Source: Alsobacter sp046349155 (GTDB lineage Bacteria; Pseudomonadota; Alphaproteobacteria; Rhizobiales; Beijerinckiaceae). Taken from it: a stretch of DNA of 64,000 nt. The translations under genes and the position numbers were made by a program. Shown here one piece after another: positions 8,346 to 17,169 of the stretch. The first letter of the stretch is position 1. Every line of letters begins with the position of its first letter. The DNA is taken from assembly GCA_046349155.1 (NCBI GenBank), contig JAXMCW010000001.1, positions 496,001 to 560,000 of the forward strand. The letters run 5' to 3'. The notes beneath the pieces are model-generated. The model did no database searches. It saw only the letters and a program-made list of their open reading frames with translations, and was not told where the DNA came from.

Positions 8346-10808
8346 ATGCGGACCTTCGATGCGCCCCTGCCGATCGACGCCGTGCTGGAGCCCCTCGCCG
8401 CGGCCCTGCGCGCGCATCGCTCGGCCGTGCTCGTCGCCCCTCCGGGCGCGGGCAAGACGACGCGCGTGCCGCTCGCGCTTCTCGACGAGCCCTGGGTCGC
8501 CGGGCGCAAGCTGGTCCTGCTGGAGCCGCGCAGGCTCGCAGCCCGCGCAGCCGCGGAGCGCATGGCGCGCACGCTGGGGGAGCGCGTCGGCGAGACGGTC
8601 GGCCTGCGCGTCAGGCTCGGCTCGCGCATCGGGCCGCGGACGCGCATCGAGGTGGTGACCGAGGGCGTCTTCGCCCGCATGATCCTGGACGATCCCGAGC
8701 TTGGCGGCGTCGCCGCCGTGCTGTTCGACGAATTCCACGAGCGTTCGCTCGACGCGGACCTCGGCCTCGCCTTCGCCCTCGACGCCCAGGGCGCCCTGCG
8801 CGAAGACCTGCGCCTGCTGGTGATGTCCGCCACGCTCGACGGCGCGCGGGTCGGCCGGCTCCTGGGCGACGCGCCGCTCGTGCAAAGCGAGGGACGCAGC
8901 TTCCCCGTCGAGACCCTTTACCGTGGACGCGACCCGCTCCGACGCATCGAGGACGAGGTGGCCGACGCCGCCCTGCGCGCGCTGCGCGCCGAGCCGGGCT
9001 CGCTGCTCGTCTTCCTGCCCGGGCAGGGCGAGATCCGCCGCGTCGAAGAGCGCCTGCGCGAGCGCATCGCCGACGCCTCGGTGGATCTTGCGCCGCTCTA
9101 CGGCGCAATGGACCAGCAGGCGCAGGACCTCGCCGTGCAGCCCGCCGCGGCGGGTCGGCGCAAGGTGGTGCTGGCGACCTCGATCGCCGAGACGTCACTC
9201 ACGATCGAGGGCGTGCGCGTCGTCATAGACAGCGGCCTCGCCCGCGTGCCGCGCTTCGAGCCGGCGCTGGGGCTCACGCGGCTGGAGACCGTCAAGGTGT
9301 CGCGCGCCGCCGCCGACCAGCGCCGCGGACGCGCCGGCCGCACGGAGCCGGGGGTCTGCTGGCGGCTCTGGGAGGAGGCCGCGACAGGCTCCCTGGACCC
9401 CTTCGCCCGCCCCGAGATCCTGTCCGCCGATCTCTCGGGCCTGCTGCTCGACTGCGCCGCCTGGGGCGTCGCCGATCCGACCAGGCTTGCCTTCCTCGAT
9501 CCGCCGCCGGTGCCGGCCCTGGCCGAGGCCCGCCGGCTGCTGCGCGAGCTCGACGCCCTCGACGCCGATGGACGCCTTACCGGGGAGGGCCGGGCCATCC
9601 GCACCCTGGCCCTGCCGCCGCGGCTCGCGCGCATGGTCGTCGCCGCGGGGCGGCGTGGCGAGGCGCGTCTGGCCGCGGACGTCGCCGCCGTCATCACGGA
9701 GCGCGGGCTGGGAGGCGGGGACACGCATCTCGGTCACCGCGTCGACGCTTTCCGGCGCGACCGCAGCCGTCGCGCGGAGGAGATGCGCCGCCTCGCCGCC
9801 GGCTGGGCCGAGGCAGCCGGCGGCGGGCCGCCGGGCGACACCGCGCGGGCGGGACCCGTGCTGGCGCTGGCCTATCCCGATCGCGTCGCCAAGGCCCGGG
9901 GCGCGGGGGGCGCCTTCCTGATGGCGAACGGGCGGGCCGGGTCGGTCGAGCCGGCCGATCCGCTCGCCCGTGAGCCCTATCTCGCCGTCGCCGAGCTGTC
10001 CGGCACGGCCGCTTCGGCCCGCATCCTCCTCGCCGCCCCTCTCACGCAGGATGCGATCGAGGAGGACTTCGCAGCCCATGTCGTCTCGCGCGAGGAAACC
10101 GTTTTCGACAAGGCCTCCGCCTCGCTGCGGGCGAGGCGCTCGCGCCGCCTGGGCGCCATCGCGCTCTCCGAGCAGACGCTGCCGGTGGCGCCCGGTCCGG
10201 AGGCGGGCCGCCTTCTGGCGGAGGGCGTCGCGGGCCTCGGCATCCACCGCCTGCCCTGGAGCAAAGCCCAGCTGCAACTGCGCCATCGCGTGGAGTTCCT
10301 GCGGCGGGGTGACCCGTCCTGGCCGGACCTCTCCGATGCCGGCCTCGCGGCGCATGCGGCGGACTGGCTCGGTCCCTTCGTCGAGCACCGCACCGGCCTC
10401 GCCCAGTTGACGGCGGACGACCTCGGGCAGGCGCTCGCCGCCCTGCTCCCGTGGGATCTCTCCCGAAGACTGGAGGCCGAGGCGCCCACCCACTTCGCCG
10501 CCCCCACCGGCAACCACCACGCCATCGACTACGACGCCGAGGAAGGCCCGGTGCTCGCCATCCGCGTGCAGGAACTGTTCGGCCTGCGGGAGCATCCCGC
10601 CTTGGCCGGGGGGCGGCTGCCGCTCGTGCTTCACCTGCTGTCGCCGGCGCACAGGCCGATCCAGATCACGAGGGACCTGCCCGGCTTCTGGCAGGGCTCC
10701 TGGAGCGCCGTGAAGGCGGAGATGAAGGGACGCTATCCCCGCCATCCCTGGCCCGACGATCCCGCCAGCGCCGCCCCCACCGCGCGCGCCAAACCGCGGG
10801 GAACGTGA
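8346..10808 (+). CDS. hrpB: ATP-dependent helicase HrpB
   Basis: An 820-residue DEAH-family helicase, the usual length for HrpB. Walker A is APPGAGKTTRVPLALL with the GAGKT at 34-38. The Walker B box is DEFHERSLDADLG starting at Asp128, the DEFH form diagnostic of HrpB. Motif III is SATLDG, and the C-terminal helicase part has TSIAETSLTIEGV and DQRRGRAGRTEPG. The HrpB C-terminal domain fills the rest and ends with the typical KAEMKGRYPRHPWPDDP. Its substrate is not established; roles in RNA metabolism have been proposed for homologues. It stands alone on the plus strand, convergent with ggt 16 bases away. Confidence 0.95.
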   Translation: MRTFDAPLPIDAVLEPLAAALRAHRSAVLVAPPGAGKTTRVPLALLDEPWVAGRKLVLLEPRRLAARAAAERMARTLGERVGETVGLRVRLGSRIGPRTRIEVVTEGVFARMILDDPELGGVAAVLFDEFHERSLDADLGLAFALDAQGALREDLRLLVMSATLDGARVGRLLGDAPLVQSEGRSFPVETLYRGRDPLRRIEDEVADAALRALRAEPGSLLVFLPGQGEIRRVEERLRERIADASVDLAPLYGAMDQQAQDLAVQPAAAGRRKVVLATSIAETSLTIEGVRVVIDSGLARVPRFEPALGLTRLETVKVSRAAADQRRGRAGRTEPGVCWRLWEEAATGSLDPFARPEILSADLSGLLLDCAAWGVADPTRLAFLDPPPVPALAEARRLLRELDALDADGRLTGEGRAIRTLALPPRLARMVVAAGRRGEARLAADVAAVITERGLGGGDTHLGHRVDAFRRDRSRRAEEMRRLAAGWAEAAGGGPPGDTARAGPVLALAYPDRVAKARGAGGAFLMANGRAGSVEPADPLAREPYLAVAELSGTAASARILLAAPLTQDAIEEDFAAHVVSREETVFDKASASLRARRSRRLGAIALSEQTLPVAPGPEAGRLLAEGVAGLGIHRLPWSKAQLQLRHRVEFLRRGDPSWPDLSDAGLAAHAADWLGPFVEHRTGLAQLTADDLGQALAALLPWDLSRRLEAEAPTHFAAPTGNHHAIDYDAEEGPVLAIRVQELFGLREHPALAGGRLPLVLHLLSPAHRPIQITRDLPGFWQGSWSAVKAEMKGRYPRHPWPDDPASAAPTARAKPRGT

Positions 10809-10824
10809 GGCCTCCGGGCGAGCC

Positions 10825-12582
10825 TCAATAGCCCACGGCGGCTCCCGCCGGACGGCGGTTGTCGTTGGCGCCATAGCGGCGCCCGGGCTCCTGCGCGCCG
10901 CCCACCATGCTGTCGCTCGTCGAGGCCTGCTGGCCGGGCGTGACCAGGGGAATGGGCATCTCGGGCGCGATCATGATCGCCTCGGCCGCGCCCCACGGCG
11001 CCTGCTGGGTCAGCGTGTAACCCATCTCGGTCAGCGCTTTCCGGGTGTCCGCGGACAGGGCGAAGGGCTCCACATAGACCTGGTCCGGCAGCCACTGGTG
11101 GTGGAAACGCGGCGCGTCCACCGCCTCCTGGATTGTCATGCCGTGGTCGATCACATTCATCGCCGTTTCCAGCGTGATGGTGATGATGCGCGAACCGCCG
11201 GGGCTTCCAAGCACGAGGAAGGGCTTTCCGCCGCGCGTCACGATGGTCGGGCTCATGGAGGAGAGCGGCCGCTTGCCCGGCGCGATGGCGTTGGTCTTGC
11301 CCTGCACCAGTCCGAACAGGTTGGCCACGCCGGGCTTCACCGTGAAGTCGTCCATCTCGTCATTGAGGAAGAAGCCGGTGTCCCCGGCGATGACCTTGGC
11401 CCCGAACAGCGCGTTGATCGTGTAGGTCACCGCCACCGCGTTGCCCTTGTCGTCCACCACCGAGTAGTGGGTGGTCTGCGTGCCCTCGTGCGGCTCGACG
11501 CCCGGCTGCACCTCCTTGGATGTCGAGGCCTTGTTCGGATCGATCTTGGCTCGGATGGCGGCGGCGTAGTCCTTGGAAAGCAGCTTCTCCAGGGGGTTCT
11601 TCACGAAGTCCGGGTCGCCCAACTGGAAGTTGCGGTCGACATAGGCGTGCCGCATGGCCTCCGTGAGCAGGTGGACCGTCTGCGCCGAGTTGAAGCCGAG
11701 CTGCCCGATCGGCCAGCCCTCGGCGATGTTGAGGATCTGGCAGATCGTGGTCCCGCCCGAGCTCGGCGGCGGGGCGGAAACCACGGTGAACCCGCGGTAG
11801 GTGCAGCGCACCGGCTCGGTCTCGGTGACGTGGTAGGCCGCGAAGTCGGCGCGCGTGAGGATGCCGCCATTGGCCGCGCTCGCGGCGGCGACCTTCTCCG
11901 CAGTCGGTCCCTTGTAGAACGCGTCCGGCCCCTGGAGGGCGATGGCCTCGAGCGTGTCGGCGAGGTCTGTCTGGACGAGCCTCTCGCCGACGCGCAGCGG
12001 GCGGCCCTCCCGGAGGAAGATCGCCGCGACGTTGGGCTGGGTGGCGAAGGACTTCGTGCCGGCCGCGAGGATGTCGACGTCGCCCTGGACGAGCTCGAAG
12101 CCGTCCCTGGCGAGCGCGATGGCCGGCGCCATGACCTGGGCCCGGCTCATCGTGCCGTAGCGGGCGAGCATCGTGTCGAGGCCGAGCACCGTGCCGGGAA
12201 CGCCGACCGACAGGTAGCCTTCGAGGCTCGCCTTGGGGATGACCTCTCCCTTGGCGTCGAGATACATCGTCTCGGTCGCGGCAAGCGGGGCCTTCTCGCG
12301 GAAGTTGATGAAGGTCTGCCGCCCATCGGATAGGTGGATGGTGGCGAAGCCTCCGCCGCCGATATTGCCGCAGCAGGGATGCGTCACCGCGAGCGCGTAG
12401 CCGACCGCCACGGCCGCATCGACGGCGTTGCCGCCGCGCCGCATGATCTCGGCGCCGACCTTCGAGGCCAGATGCTGGGAGGTGGCCACCATGGCCTTCT
12501 CGCCTTTTGCGGGGGGCGGCGAGACGGCGAGCGCCGGAGTGGCGGCGAGCAGGGCGGCGAGTGTGGCGACGACAGTCTTCAT
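10825..12582 (-). CDS. ggt: gamma-glutamyltransferase
   Basis: A 585-residue periplasmic Ntn-hydrolase that transfers or hydrolyses gamma-glutamyl groups, for example of glutathione. A signal peptide occupies about residues 1-19 and ends in ALA. The proenzyme cleaves itself before the nucleophile Thr370 in the motif GTQTTHYSVVDD, giving large and small subunits. The oxyanion region PLSSMSPTIV and the GSPGGSRIITITL loop near the C terminus are conserved. It lies 72 bases downstream of upp on the same strand and could be co-transcribed with the uracil genes, but a functional link is not obvious. Confidence 0.95.
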   Translation of the reverse strand: MKTVVATLAALLAATPALAVSPPPAKGEKAMVATSQHLASKVGAEIMRRGGNAVDAAVAVGYALAVTHPCCGNIGGGGFATIHLSDGRQTFINFREKAPLAATETMYLDAKGEVIPKASLEGYLSVGVPGTVLGLDTMLARYGTMSRAQVMAPAIALARDGFELVQGDVDILAAGTKSFATQPNVAAIFLREGRPLRVGERLVQTDLADTLEAIALQGPDAFYKGPTAEKVAAASAANGGILTRADFAAYHVTETEPVRCTYRGFTVVSAPPPSSGGTTICQILNIAEGWPIGQLGFNSAQTVHLLTEAMRHAYVDRNFQLGDPDFVKNPLEKLLSKDYAAAIRAKIDPNKASTSKEVQPGVEPHEGTQTTHYSVVDDKGNAVAVTYTINALFGAKVIAGDTGFFLNDEMDDFTVKPGVANLFGLVQGKTNAIAPGKRPLSSMSPTIVTRGGKPFLVLGSPGGSRIITITLETAMNVIDHGMTIQEAVDAPRFHHQWLPDQVYVEPFALSADTRKALTEMGYTLTQQAPWGAAEAIMIAPEMPIPLVTPGQQASTSDSMVGGAQEPGRRYGANDNRRPAGAAVGY

Positions 12583-12654
12583 GGCGCGACCTCCGGCGTT
12601 TCGGCCAGACTAGACCAGGCCGCTTCCGTGTGAACAGCCGTCCGGCCCGTGGCC

Positions 12655-13284
12655 TCAGCGCGTTCCGTACATGCGGTCGCCGGCGTCGCCGAGGCCCGGC
12701 ACGATGTAGCCGTGGTCGTTGAGGTGGCTGTCGATGGCCGCCGTCCAGATCTTCACGTCGGGATGCGCGCCCTCGAGCCGCGCGATGCCTTCGGGCGCGG
12801 CCAGCAGGCAGACGAAGCGGATGTCCTTGGCCCCGCGCTCCTTCAGCCGGTCGATGGCGGCCACGGCGGAATTCGCCGTCGCGAGCATGGGGTCGATCAC
12901 CACGACCATGCGCTCCGCGATGTCCGAGGGCGCCTTGAAGTAGTACTCGACCGCGGTGAGCGTCTCGGGATCGCGGTACAGGCCGATATGGGCCACGCGG
13001 GCGGAGGGCACCAGAGAGAGCATGCCGTCGAGGAAGCCCACGCCGGCGCGCAGGATGGGCGCGAAGACGAGCTTCTTGCCGGCGATCATCGGGGCCATGG
13101 TGGTGGTGAGCGGCGTCTCCGTCTCCACCATTTCGAGCGGCAGGTCGCGCGTCACCTCGTAGGCCAGCAGCATCCCGATCTCGTTGAGGAGCTGCCGGAA
13201 ACCCTTGGTCGAGCGCTTCTTGTCCCGCATCAGCGTCAGCTTGTGCTGGACAAGGGGGTGGGCGACGACGGTGACGTTCGACAT
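12655..13284 (-). CDS. upp: uracil phosphoribosyltransferase
   Basis: A 209-residue cytosolic enzyme that makes UMP from uracil and PRPP. The PRPP-binding loop VVVIDPMLATANSAV and the C-terminal uracil-binding segment YIVPGLGDAGDRMYGT are both intact, and the length is normal. It is the last of three genes transcribed together with URC4 and URC1 homologues. In yeast the equivalent enzyme (URC6) performs the first step of the reductase-independent uracil breakdown pathway. Here it may therefore serve degradation as well as salvage. The gap to the URC4-like gene is 54 bases. Confidence 0.96.
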   Translation of the reverse strand: MSNVTVVAHPLVQHKLTLMRDKKRSTKGFRQLLNEIGMLLAYEVTRDLPLEMVETETPLTTTMAPMIAGKKLVFAPILRAGVGFLDGMLSLVPSARVAHIGLYRDPETLTAVEYYFKAPSDIAERMVVVIDPMLATANSAVAAIDRLKERGAKDIRFVCLLAAPEGIARLEGAHPDVKIWTAAIDSHLNDHGYIVPGLGDAGDRMYGTR

Positions 13285-13338
13285 GGACGCTTCCTCGGCA
13301 ACGGGTCTCGTGGCCGAAACCTAGCAGCGCCGTTTCGC

Positions 13339-14580
13339 TCAGAACACCGTCCCGTCGCTGATCACGGTGAGCGGAGGCCCGCCATCCACGCGTTTCTGGC
13401 GCGCGATGCGACGCCCGGCTGCCCAGGTGCCGCCCTCCAGCACCTTGGCGAGGGGAAATGCCTCCGGCGTGAGGCGCAGGCGATGACGGACGAGACCCGC
13501 CACGTCGTCGAGCAGGGCGACCGTCAGGGCGCGCCACTCCACCACGAGTTCGGAGTCGACGGCGTGCGGGATCGCGGCCGCGGCGGGATCGCGCAGGCGC
13601 AGCACGCCGGCATCGATGAAGAGCCCTCCATTGCGGTACTCGGCGAGCCCCGTGAGCCCGTCGATGCCGGACACCCCGATGTCGGCGGCCTGCAGCGGCT
13701 CGATGAGGGAATAGGCCAGCCACTGCGAGAGCTTGTGGAAGGGCATCAGTCCCGCCGTGGCGTCGGGCGCCTCGACCGCGGGGTGGCGCCAGGTGTCCCC
13801 CAGGTCGACGCCGCCGAGGCTGATGCGGCCAGGCCAGATCGGGCCCAGGTGCTCCAGCAGCGCCGCGAGGATCGCTTCCGCCGGCAGCACGCCGTTCTCG
13901 GCCTGTGCGGCGAGGTAATCGAACAGACCGCCGGGGCGCGGCGCATCGGCGCGACCGAACACGCCCGGCTCCGCAGCCACCGCTTCCCCCAGGCGGCGGA
14001 GCAAGGCCGCGCGGCCCTCGAGCCCCACCATGGGATTGTCGGCGTCCACCTGAAAGCCCGCGGCAAGGTCGGCAGGATCGAGGTCCGCGAGGCGGTTCGC
14101 GTCGGCCCGCAGCCTGGACGCGGGGTCCGCCGAGAAGCGGCCTGCCACGAACATGTCGAAGCTCGCCACGGCGAGCCCTTCCGACCGGGCGAAGCTTTCC
14201 CCGCTGGCCGTTTCACGATAGCGCCAGTCGGGGCCGGCCCCGGCGTCGAGCAGCACGCTGGTGATGGCGAGGTCGAAGGCCGCGCGGGCCTTGGCGGCCG
14301 AGTTCGCCCATGTCGTGTCGCGGTCGAGCGTCGCCCAGCGGTCGAAACCGCCGGCCGCGAAATGGCGCCAGCGCGCATGGAACGGCACGTCGAGCGTCGG
14401 GTAGTTCGAGCGGATCACGTCCAGAACGTAGTCGGCGCAGCGCGCCAGCCGGCCGGAATCGACCTCGAAATGCACGAGTTCGCCGCGAATGCCCTTGTCG
14501 AGCAACGCATGCGCGCGCTCGCGGACGGCGCGTGGGGAGAGCAGGGAGCGGGCGAGATCCGCCTCGGAGGTCGTCATCAT
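13339..14580 (-). CDS. URC4/Urg3 family protein (DUF1688), uracil catabolism
   Basis: A 413-residue protein of the DUF1688 family, which includes yeast URC4 and Aspergillus UrgC/Urg3. Recognised stretches include LLSPRAVRERAHALLDKG near the N terminus, HFEVDSGRLA, VPFHARWRHFAAGG and FHKLSQWLAYSLIEPL. In yeast, URC4 is needed for the URC pathway of uracil breakdown, but its chemistry is not settled. The gene lies between URC1 and upp on the same strand, with 34 bases to URC1 and 54 to upp, which is the best evidence for its role. No signal peptide or membrane segment is seen, so it is cytosolic. Confidence 0.88.
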   Translation of the reverse strand: MMTTSEADLARSLLSPRAVRERAHALLDKGIRGELVHFEVDSGRLARCADYVLDVIRSNYPTLDVPFHARWRHFAAGGFDRWATLDRDTTWANSAAKARAAFDLAITSVLLDAGAGPDWRYRETASGESFARSEGLAVASFDMFVAGRFSADPASRLRADANRLADLDPADLAAGFQVDADNPMVGLEGRAALLRRLGEAVAAEPGVFGRADAPRPGGLFDYLAAQAENGVLPAEAILAALLEHLGPIWPGRISLGGVDLGDTWRHPAVEAPDATAGLMPFHKLSQWLAYSLIEPLQAADIGVSGIDGLTGLAEYRNGGLFIDAGVLRLRDPAAAAIPHAVDSELVVEWRALTVALLDDVAGLVRHRLRLTPEAFPLAKVLEGGTWAAGRRIARQKRVDGGPPLTVISDGTVF

Positions 14581-14614
14581 CTGGCCCGCCGGCGCCGCGG
14601 GGCGGAGCCGGTCC

Positions 14615-15874
14615 TCACGTGTGGTCGAACGAGCGGCCGACCGTCTCGCGCAGGGCCGCCTCGTCGGGCCGTCCCTCCGGCGTGTAGTAGCCGGCCGCCT
14701 TCTTGGCCTCGATCTCCACGGAGGCGTCGGGCGGCACGAGCTCCGGAGGGATCGGCACGCGCTCGACGACCTCGATGCCGGAGGCCACGAGCGCGTCGTA
14801 CTTCATGTTGGACATGGACATCAACCGGTCGATGCGGCGGACGCCGAGCCAGTGCAGGACATCGGGCATCAACTGCTGGAAACGGGCGTCCTGCACGCCG
14901 GCCACGCATTCCGTGCGCTCGAAATAGGTGGCGGCCTGGTCGCCGCCCTCCTGCCGCTTGCGGGCATTGTAGACGAGGAACTTCGTCACCTCGCCCAACG
15001 CGCGCCCTTCCTTGCGGTTATAGGCCACGACGCCGGCCCCGCCCTCCTGCGCCTCGCGCACGCATTCCTCGACGCCGTGCACGAGATAGGGCCGGCAGGT
15101 GCAGATGTCCGAGCCGAACACGTCGGAGCCGTTGCATTCGTCATGCACCCGGCAGGCCACACGCCGACGCGTATCGGCGAGGGCTGCGACGTCGCCGAAC
15201 AGGTAGACCGTGGTCCCGCCGATCGGCGGAAGGAAGACGGAGAGGTCGGGACGCGTGACGAGTTCGGGAAACATGCCTCCCGTCTGCTCGAAGAGCGTGC
15301 GCCGGAGCTTGGTCTCGCTCACGCCGAAGCGGGCCGCCACGCCGGGCAGGTGCCAGACCGGATCGACCGCGACCTTGGTGACGGAGACGTCCCCGTTGGG
15401 GAACAGGATCGACCCGTCCGGCTTCAGCCGGCCCGTCGCCAACCCGGCGGAGACTTCGGGCATGTTGAGCCGGGCCCGGGTGACGGCGATGGTGGGGCGG
15501 ATGTCGAGCCCCTGCGCGATCTCCGTCGCGAAGGTTTCGCCGGCGAGGTGGCCCCACGGGTCCAGCGAGACGATGCGGCCCGGCTCGCTCCACTGGGGAT
15601 TCGGGCCGATCTCGGTCGCGGGATGCGTGTTGGTGAGGTCCGGCCGGGCCAGCGGGTTCAGCGCGCCGGAGGAGACCGCGAGGGCGCGGTAGAGCGCGTA
15701 GGAGCCGCCATGGGCGCCTATGACGTTGCGGTCGGCCGGGTTGGTCACCGATCCGATCACCGGCCCCCGCTCGCGCGCCGTCGCGGCGCCCCATTGGATC
15801 GTCATGCGCGATCCGCTCCCCGGCTCCGGATGGGAGGTGAGGCGGATATGGGTCGTCCGGTTTTCGGAGGTCAT
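14615..15874 (-). CDS. GTP cyclohydrolase II-like protein URC1, uracil catabolism
   Basis: A 419-residue protein with a GTP cyclohydrolase II fold preceded by about 170 extra residues, the layout of yeast URC1. The zinc-binding cysteines are visible in CRVHDECNGSDVFGSDICTC, followed by YNRKEGRALGE, which corresponds to the RibA catalytic loop. The long N-terminal region, starting TTHIRLTSHPE, distinguishes it from riboflavin RibA. In the URC pathway URC1 acts on a uracil nucleotide in ring opening. Its place at the head of a URC1-URC4-upp set supports that role over riboflavin synthesis. The gene could still be mislabelled as RibA by automatic annotation. Confidence 0.88.
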   Translation of the reverse strand: MTSENRTTHIRLTSHPEPGSGSRMTIQWGAATARERGPVIGSVTNPADRNVIGAHGGSYALYRALAVSSGALNPLARPDLTNTHPATEIGPNPQWSEPGRIVSLDPWGHLAGETFATEIAQGLDIRPTIAVTRARLNMPEVSAGLATGRLKPDGSILFPNGDVSVTKVAVDPVWHLPGVAARFGVSETKLRRTLFEQTGGMFPELVTRPDLSVFLPPIGGTTVYLFGDVAALADTRRRVACRVHDECNGSDVFGSDICTCRPYLVHGVEECVREAQEGGAGVVAYNRKEGRALGEVTKFLVYNARKRQEGGDQAATYFERTECVAGVQDARFQQLMPDVLHWLGVRRIDRLMSMSNMKYDALVASGIEVVERVPIPPELVPPDASVEIEAKKAAGYYTPEGRPDEAALRETVGRSFDHT

Positions 15875-15957
15875 CGGTGGGGGTCATCGGGCCCGGCGAC
15901 CCGGGCGAAGGAGCGGAAAGGGCCTTGCTAGGGCCGAATCATCCTCCGCCGAGGTTT

Positions 15958-15992
15958 CGGGAACGTCAATGGCGCGCAGCCGGACGTTCCCG
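15958..15992. promoter_or_regulatory. perfect inverted repeat upstream of URC1
   Basis: Ten-base arms CGGGAACGTC (15958-15967) and GACGTTCCCG (15983-15992) flank a 15-base spacer. They lie in the 175-base gap between recR and the URC1-like gene, about 85 bases before the URC1 start. No T-run follows on either strand, so it does not look like an intrinsic terminator. It could be an operator for the URC genes or an RNA hairpin; which one cannot be told from the sequence. Confidence 0.5.
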
Positions 15993-16049
15993 GGACGCCG
16001 CGCCGTCCTGCCCGATCCGCTGCTTCGCGCCGCCGGGATCGCCCCCGTC

Positions 16050-16652
16050 CTACAGCTCCGTCCGCTGCCTCAGGGCCGCCGCGAGCGTGCCTTCGTCGAG
16101 GTAGTCGAGTTCCCCGCCGACGGGGACGCCGTGGGCGAGGCGGGTCACGCGGATGCCGAGCGGCGCGATGAGGTCGGTGACGTAGTGGGCCGTGGTCTGG
16201 CCGTCCACCGTCGCGTTGAGGGCCAGGATCACCTCCTTCACCTCGCCCTCGCGCAGGCGCGCCACGAGGCTGTCGAGATTGAGGTCGGCCGGACCGACGC
16301 CGTCCAGCGCCGAGAGCACGCCGCCGAGCACGTGATAGCGGGCCTTGAGCGCCTGGGCCCGCTCCAGCGCCCACAGGTCGGCGACATCCTCGACCACCAC
16401 GAGGATGGCGGGATCGCGCCGCTCGTCGCGGCACACGGTGCAGGGATCGCTCGTGTCGACGTTGCCGCAGCGCGTGCACACGACGATGCGGTCCGTGGCG
16501 ACGCGCATGGCGTCGGCCAGCGGCACGAGGAGCTGCTCGCGCTTCTTGATGAGGTGCAGGGCCGCGCGCCGGGCCGAGCGCGGCCCGAGCCCCGGCAGGC
16601 GCGCCAGGAGCTGGATCAGTCGCTCGATCTCTGGTCCGGTGACGGCGGCCAT
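16050..16652 (-). CDS. recR: recombination protein RecR
   Basis: A 200-residue RecFOR-pathway protein that loads RecA at gaps. The N-terminal helix-hairpin-helix reads LARLPGLGPRSARRAALHL. The four zinc ligands are Cys59, Cys62, Cys71 and Cys74 in CTRCGNVDTSDPCTVC. The Toprim domain with VVVEDVADLWALE follows at about 84-175. The length is normal. It lies downstream of dnaX and ebfC on the same strand, the arrangement seen in many bacteria, though here a palindromic repeat fills the 155 bases between ebfC and recR. Confidence 0.96.
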   Translation of the reverse strand: MAAVTGPEIERLIQLLARLPGLGPRSARRAALHLIKKREQLLVPLADAMRVATDRIVVCTRCGNVDTSDPCTVCRDERRDPAILVVVEDVADLWALERAQALKARYHVLGGVLSALDGVGPADLNLDSLVARLREGEVKEVILALNATVDGQTTAHYVTDLIAPLGIRVTRLAHGVPVGGELDYLDEGTLAAALRQRTEL

Positions 16653-16680
16653 GGCGATTGCGCGGGTCCGAATGTCTCAG

Positions 16681-16757
16681 CCGTCATTGCGGGGAGCGCG
16701 GCGACGAGGCAATCCATGGGCGGGGGCTGGACTGCTTCGCTGCGCTCGCAATGACGG
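16681..16757. repeat. REP-like intergenic palindromic element
   Basis: An imperfect palindrome lies between ebfC and recR. The outer arms CGTCATTGCG (16682-16691) and CGCAATGACG (16747-16756) are perfect inverses. Inside them, a GCAATCCA-like segment faces TGGACTGC. The motif CGTCATTGCGAG...GCAATCCA resembles dispersed intergenic palindromes of alphaproteobacteria. A half-copy lies at 32821-32853 between deoB and rmuC. Confidence 0.75.
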
Positions 16758-16807
16758 GGAAGTGCTGGCCACGACGGCGGTCGGGCTCGCGAGGAGGGCG
16801 GCAGACC

Positions 16808-17128
16808 TCAGAACAGCTTCAGCCCGGGCGGGATGGGCAGGCCGGCGGTGACGGCGCTCATCTTCTCCTGCGTGGTGCGGTCGGCCTTGGCGCGGGCGTC
16901 GTTGAGGGCTGCGACGAGTAGGTCCTCCAGGATGTCCTTCTCGTCCTTCACCATCAGGCTGTCGTCGATGGCGACGCCCTTCACCGCGCCCTTGGCGCTC
17001 ATCGTCACCGTCACCATGCCGCCGCCCGCCGCGCCCTGCACCTCGATGGCGTCCAGCTCGTCCTGCAGTGCCTGCATGCGGGACTGCATCTCCTGGACCT
17101 TCTTCATCATGCCCATGATGTCTTTCAT
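16808..17128 (-). CDS. ebfC: YbaB/EbfC nucleoid-associated protein
   Basis: A 106-residue small DNA-binding protein of the YbaB/EbfC family, which forms a tweezer-like dimer. The start at 17128 gives MKDIMGMMKKVQEMQSRM, the family's standard helical N terminus. The coding frame stays open further upstream into the dnaX end, but nothing there resembles the family. The central strand region GGGMVTVTMSAKGAVKGVAI and the C-terminal AVTAGLPIPPGLKLF are typical. It starts 41 bases after dnaX on the same strand, matching the common dnaX-ebfC-recR operon. Confidence 0.94.
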   Translation of the reverse strand: MKDIMGMMKKVQEMQSRMQALQDELDAIEVQGAAGGGMVTVTMSAKGAVKGVAIDDSLMVKDEKDILEDLLVAALNDARAKADRTTQEKMSAVTAGLPIPPGLKLF

Positions 17129-17169
17129 GGCGGCTCTCCTGTGTGTCGGTGGCGGGGCCGGGCCCCGGG

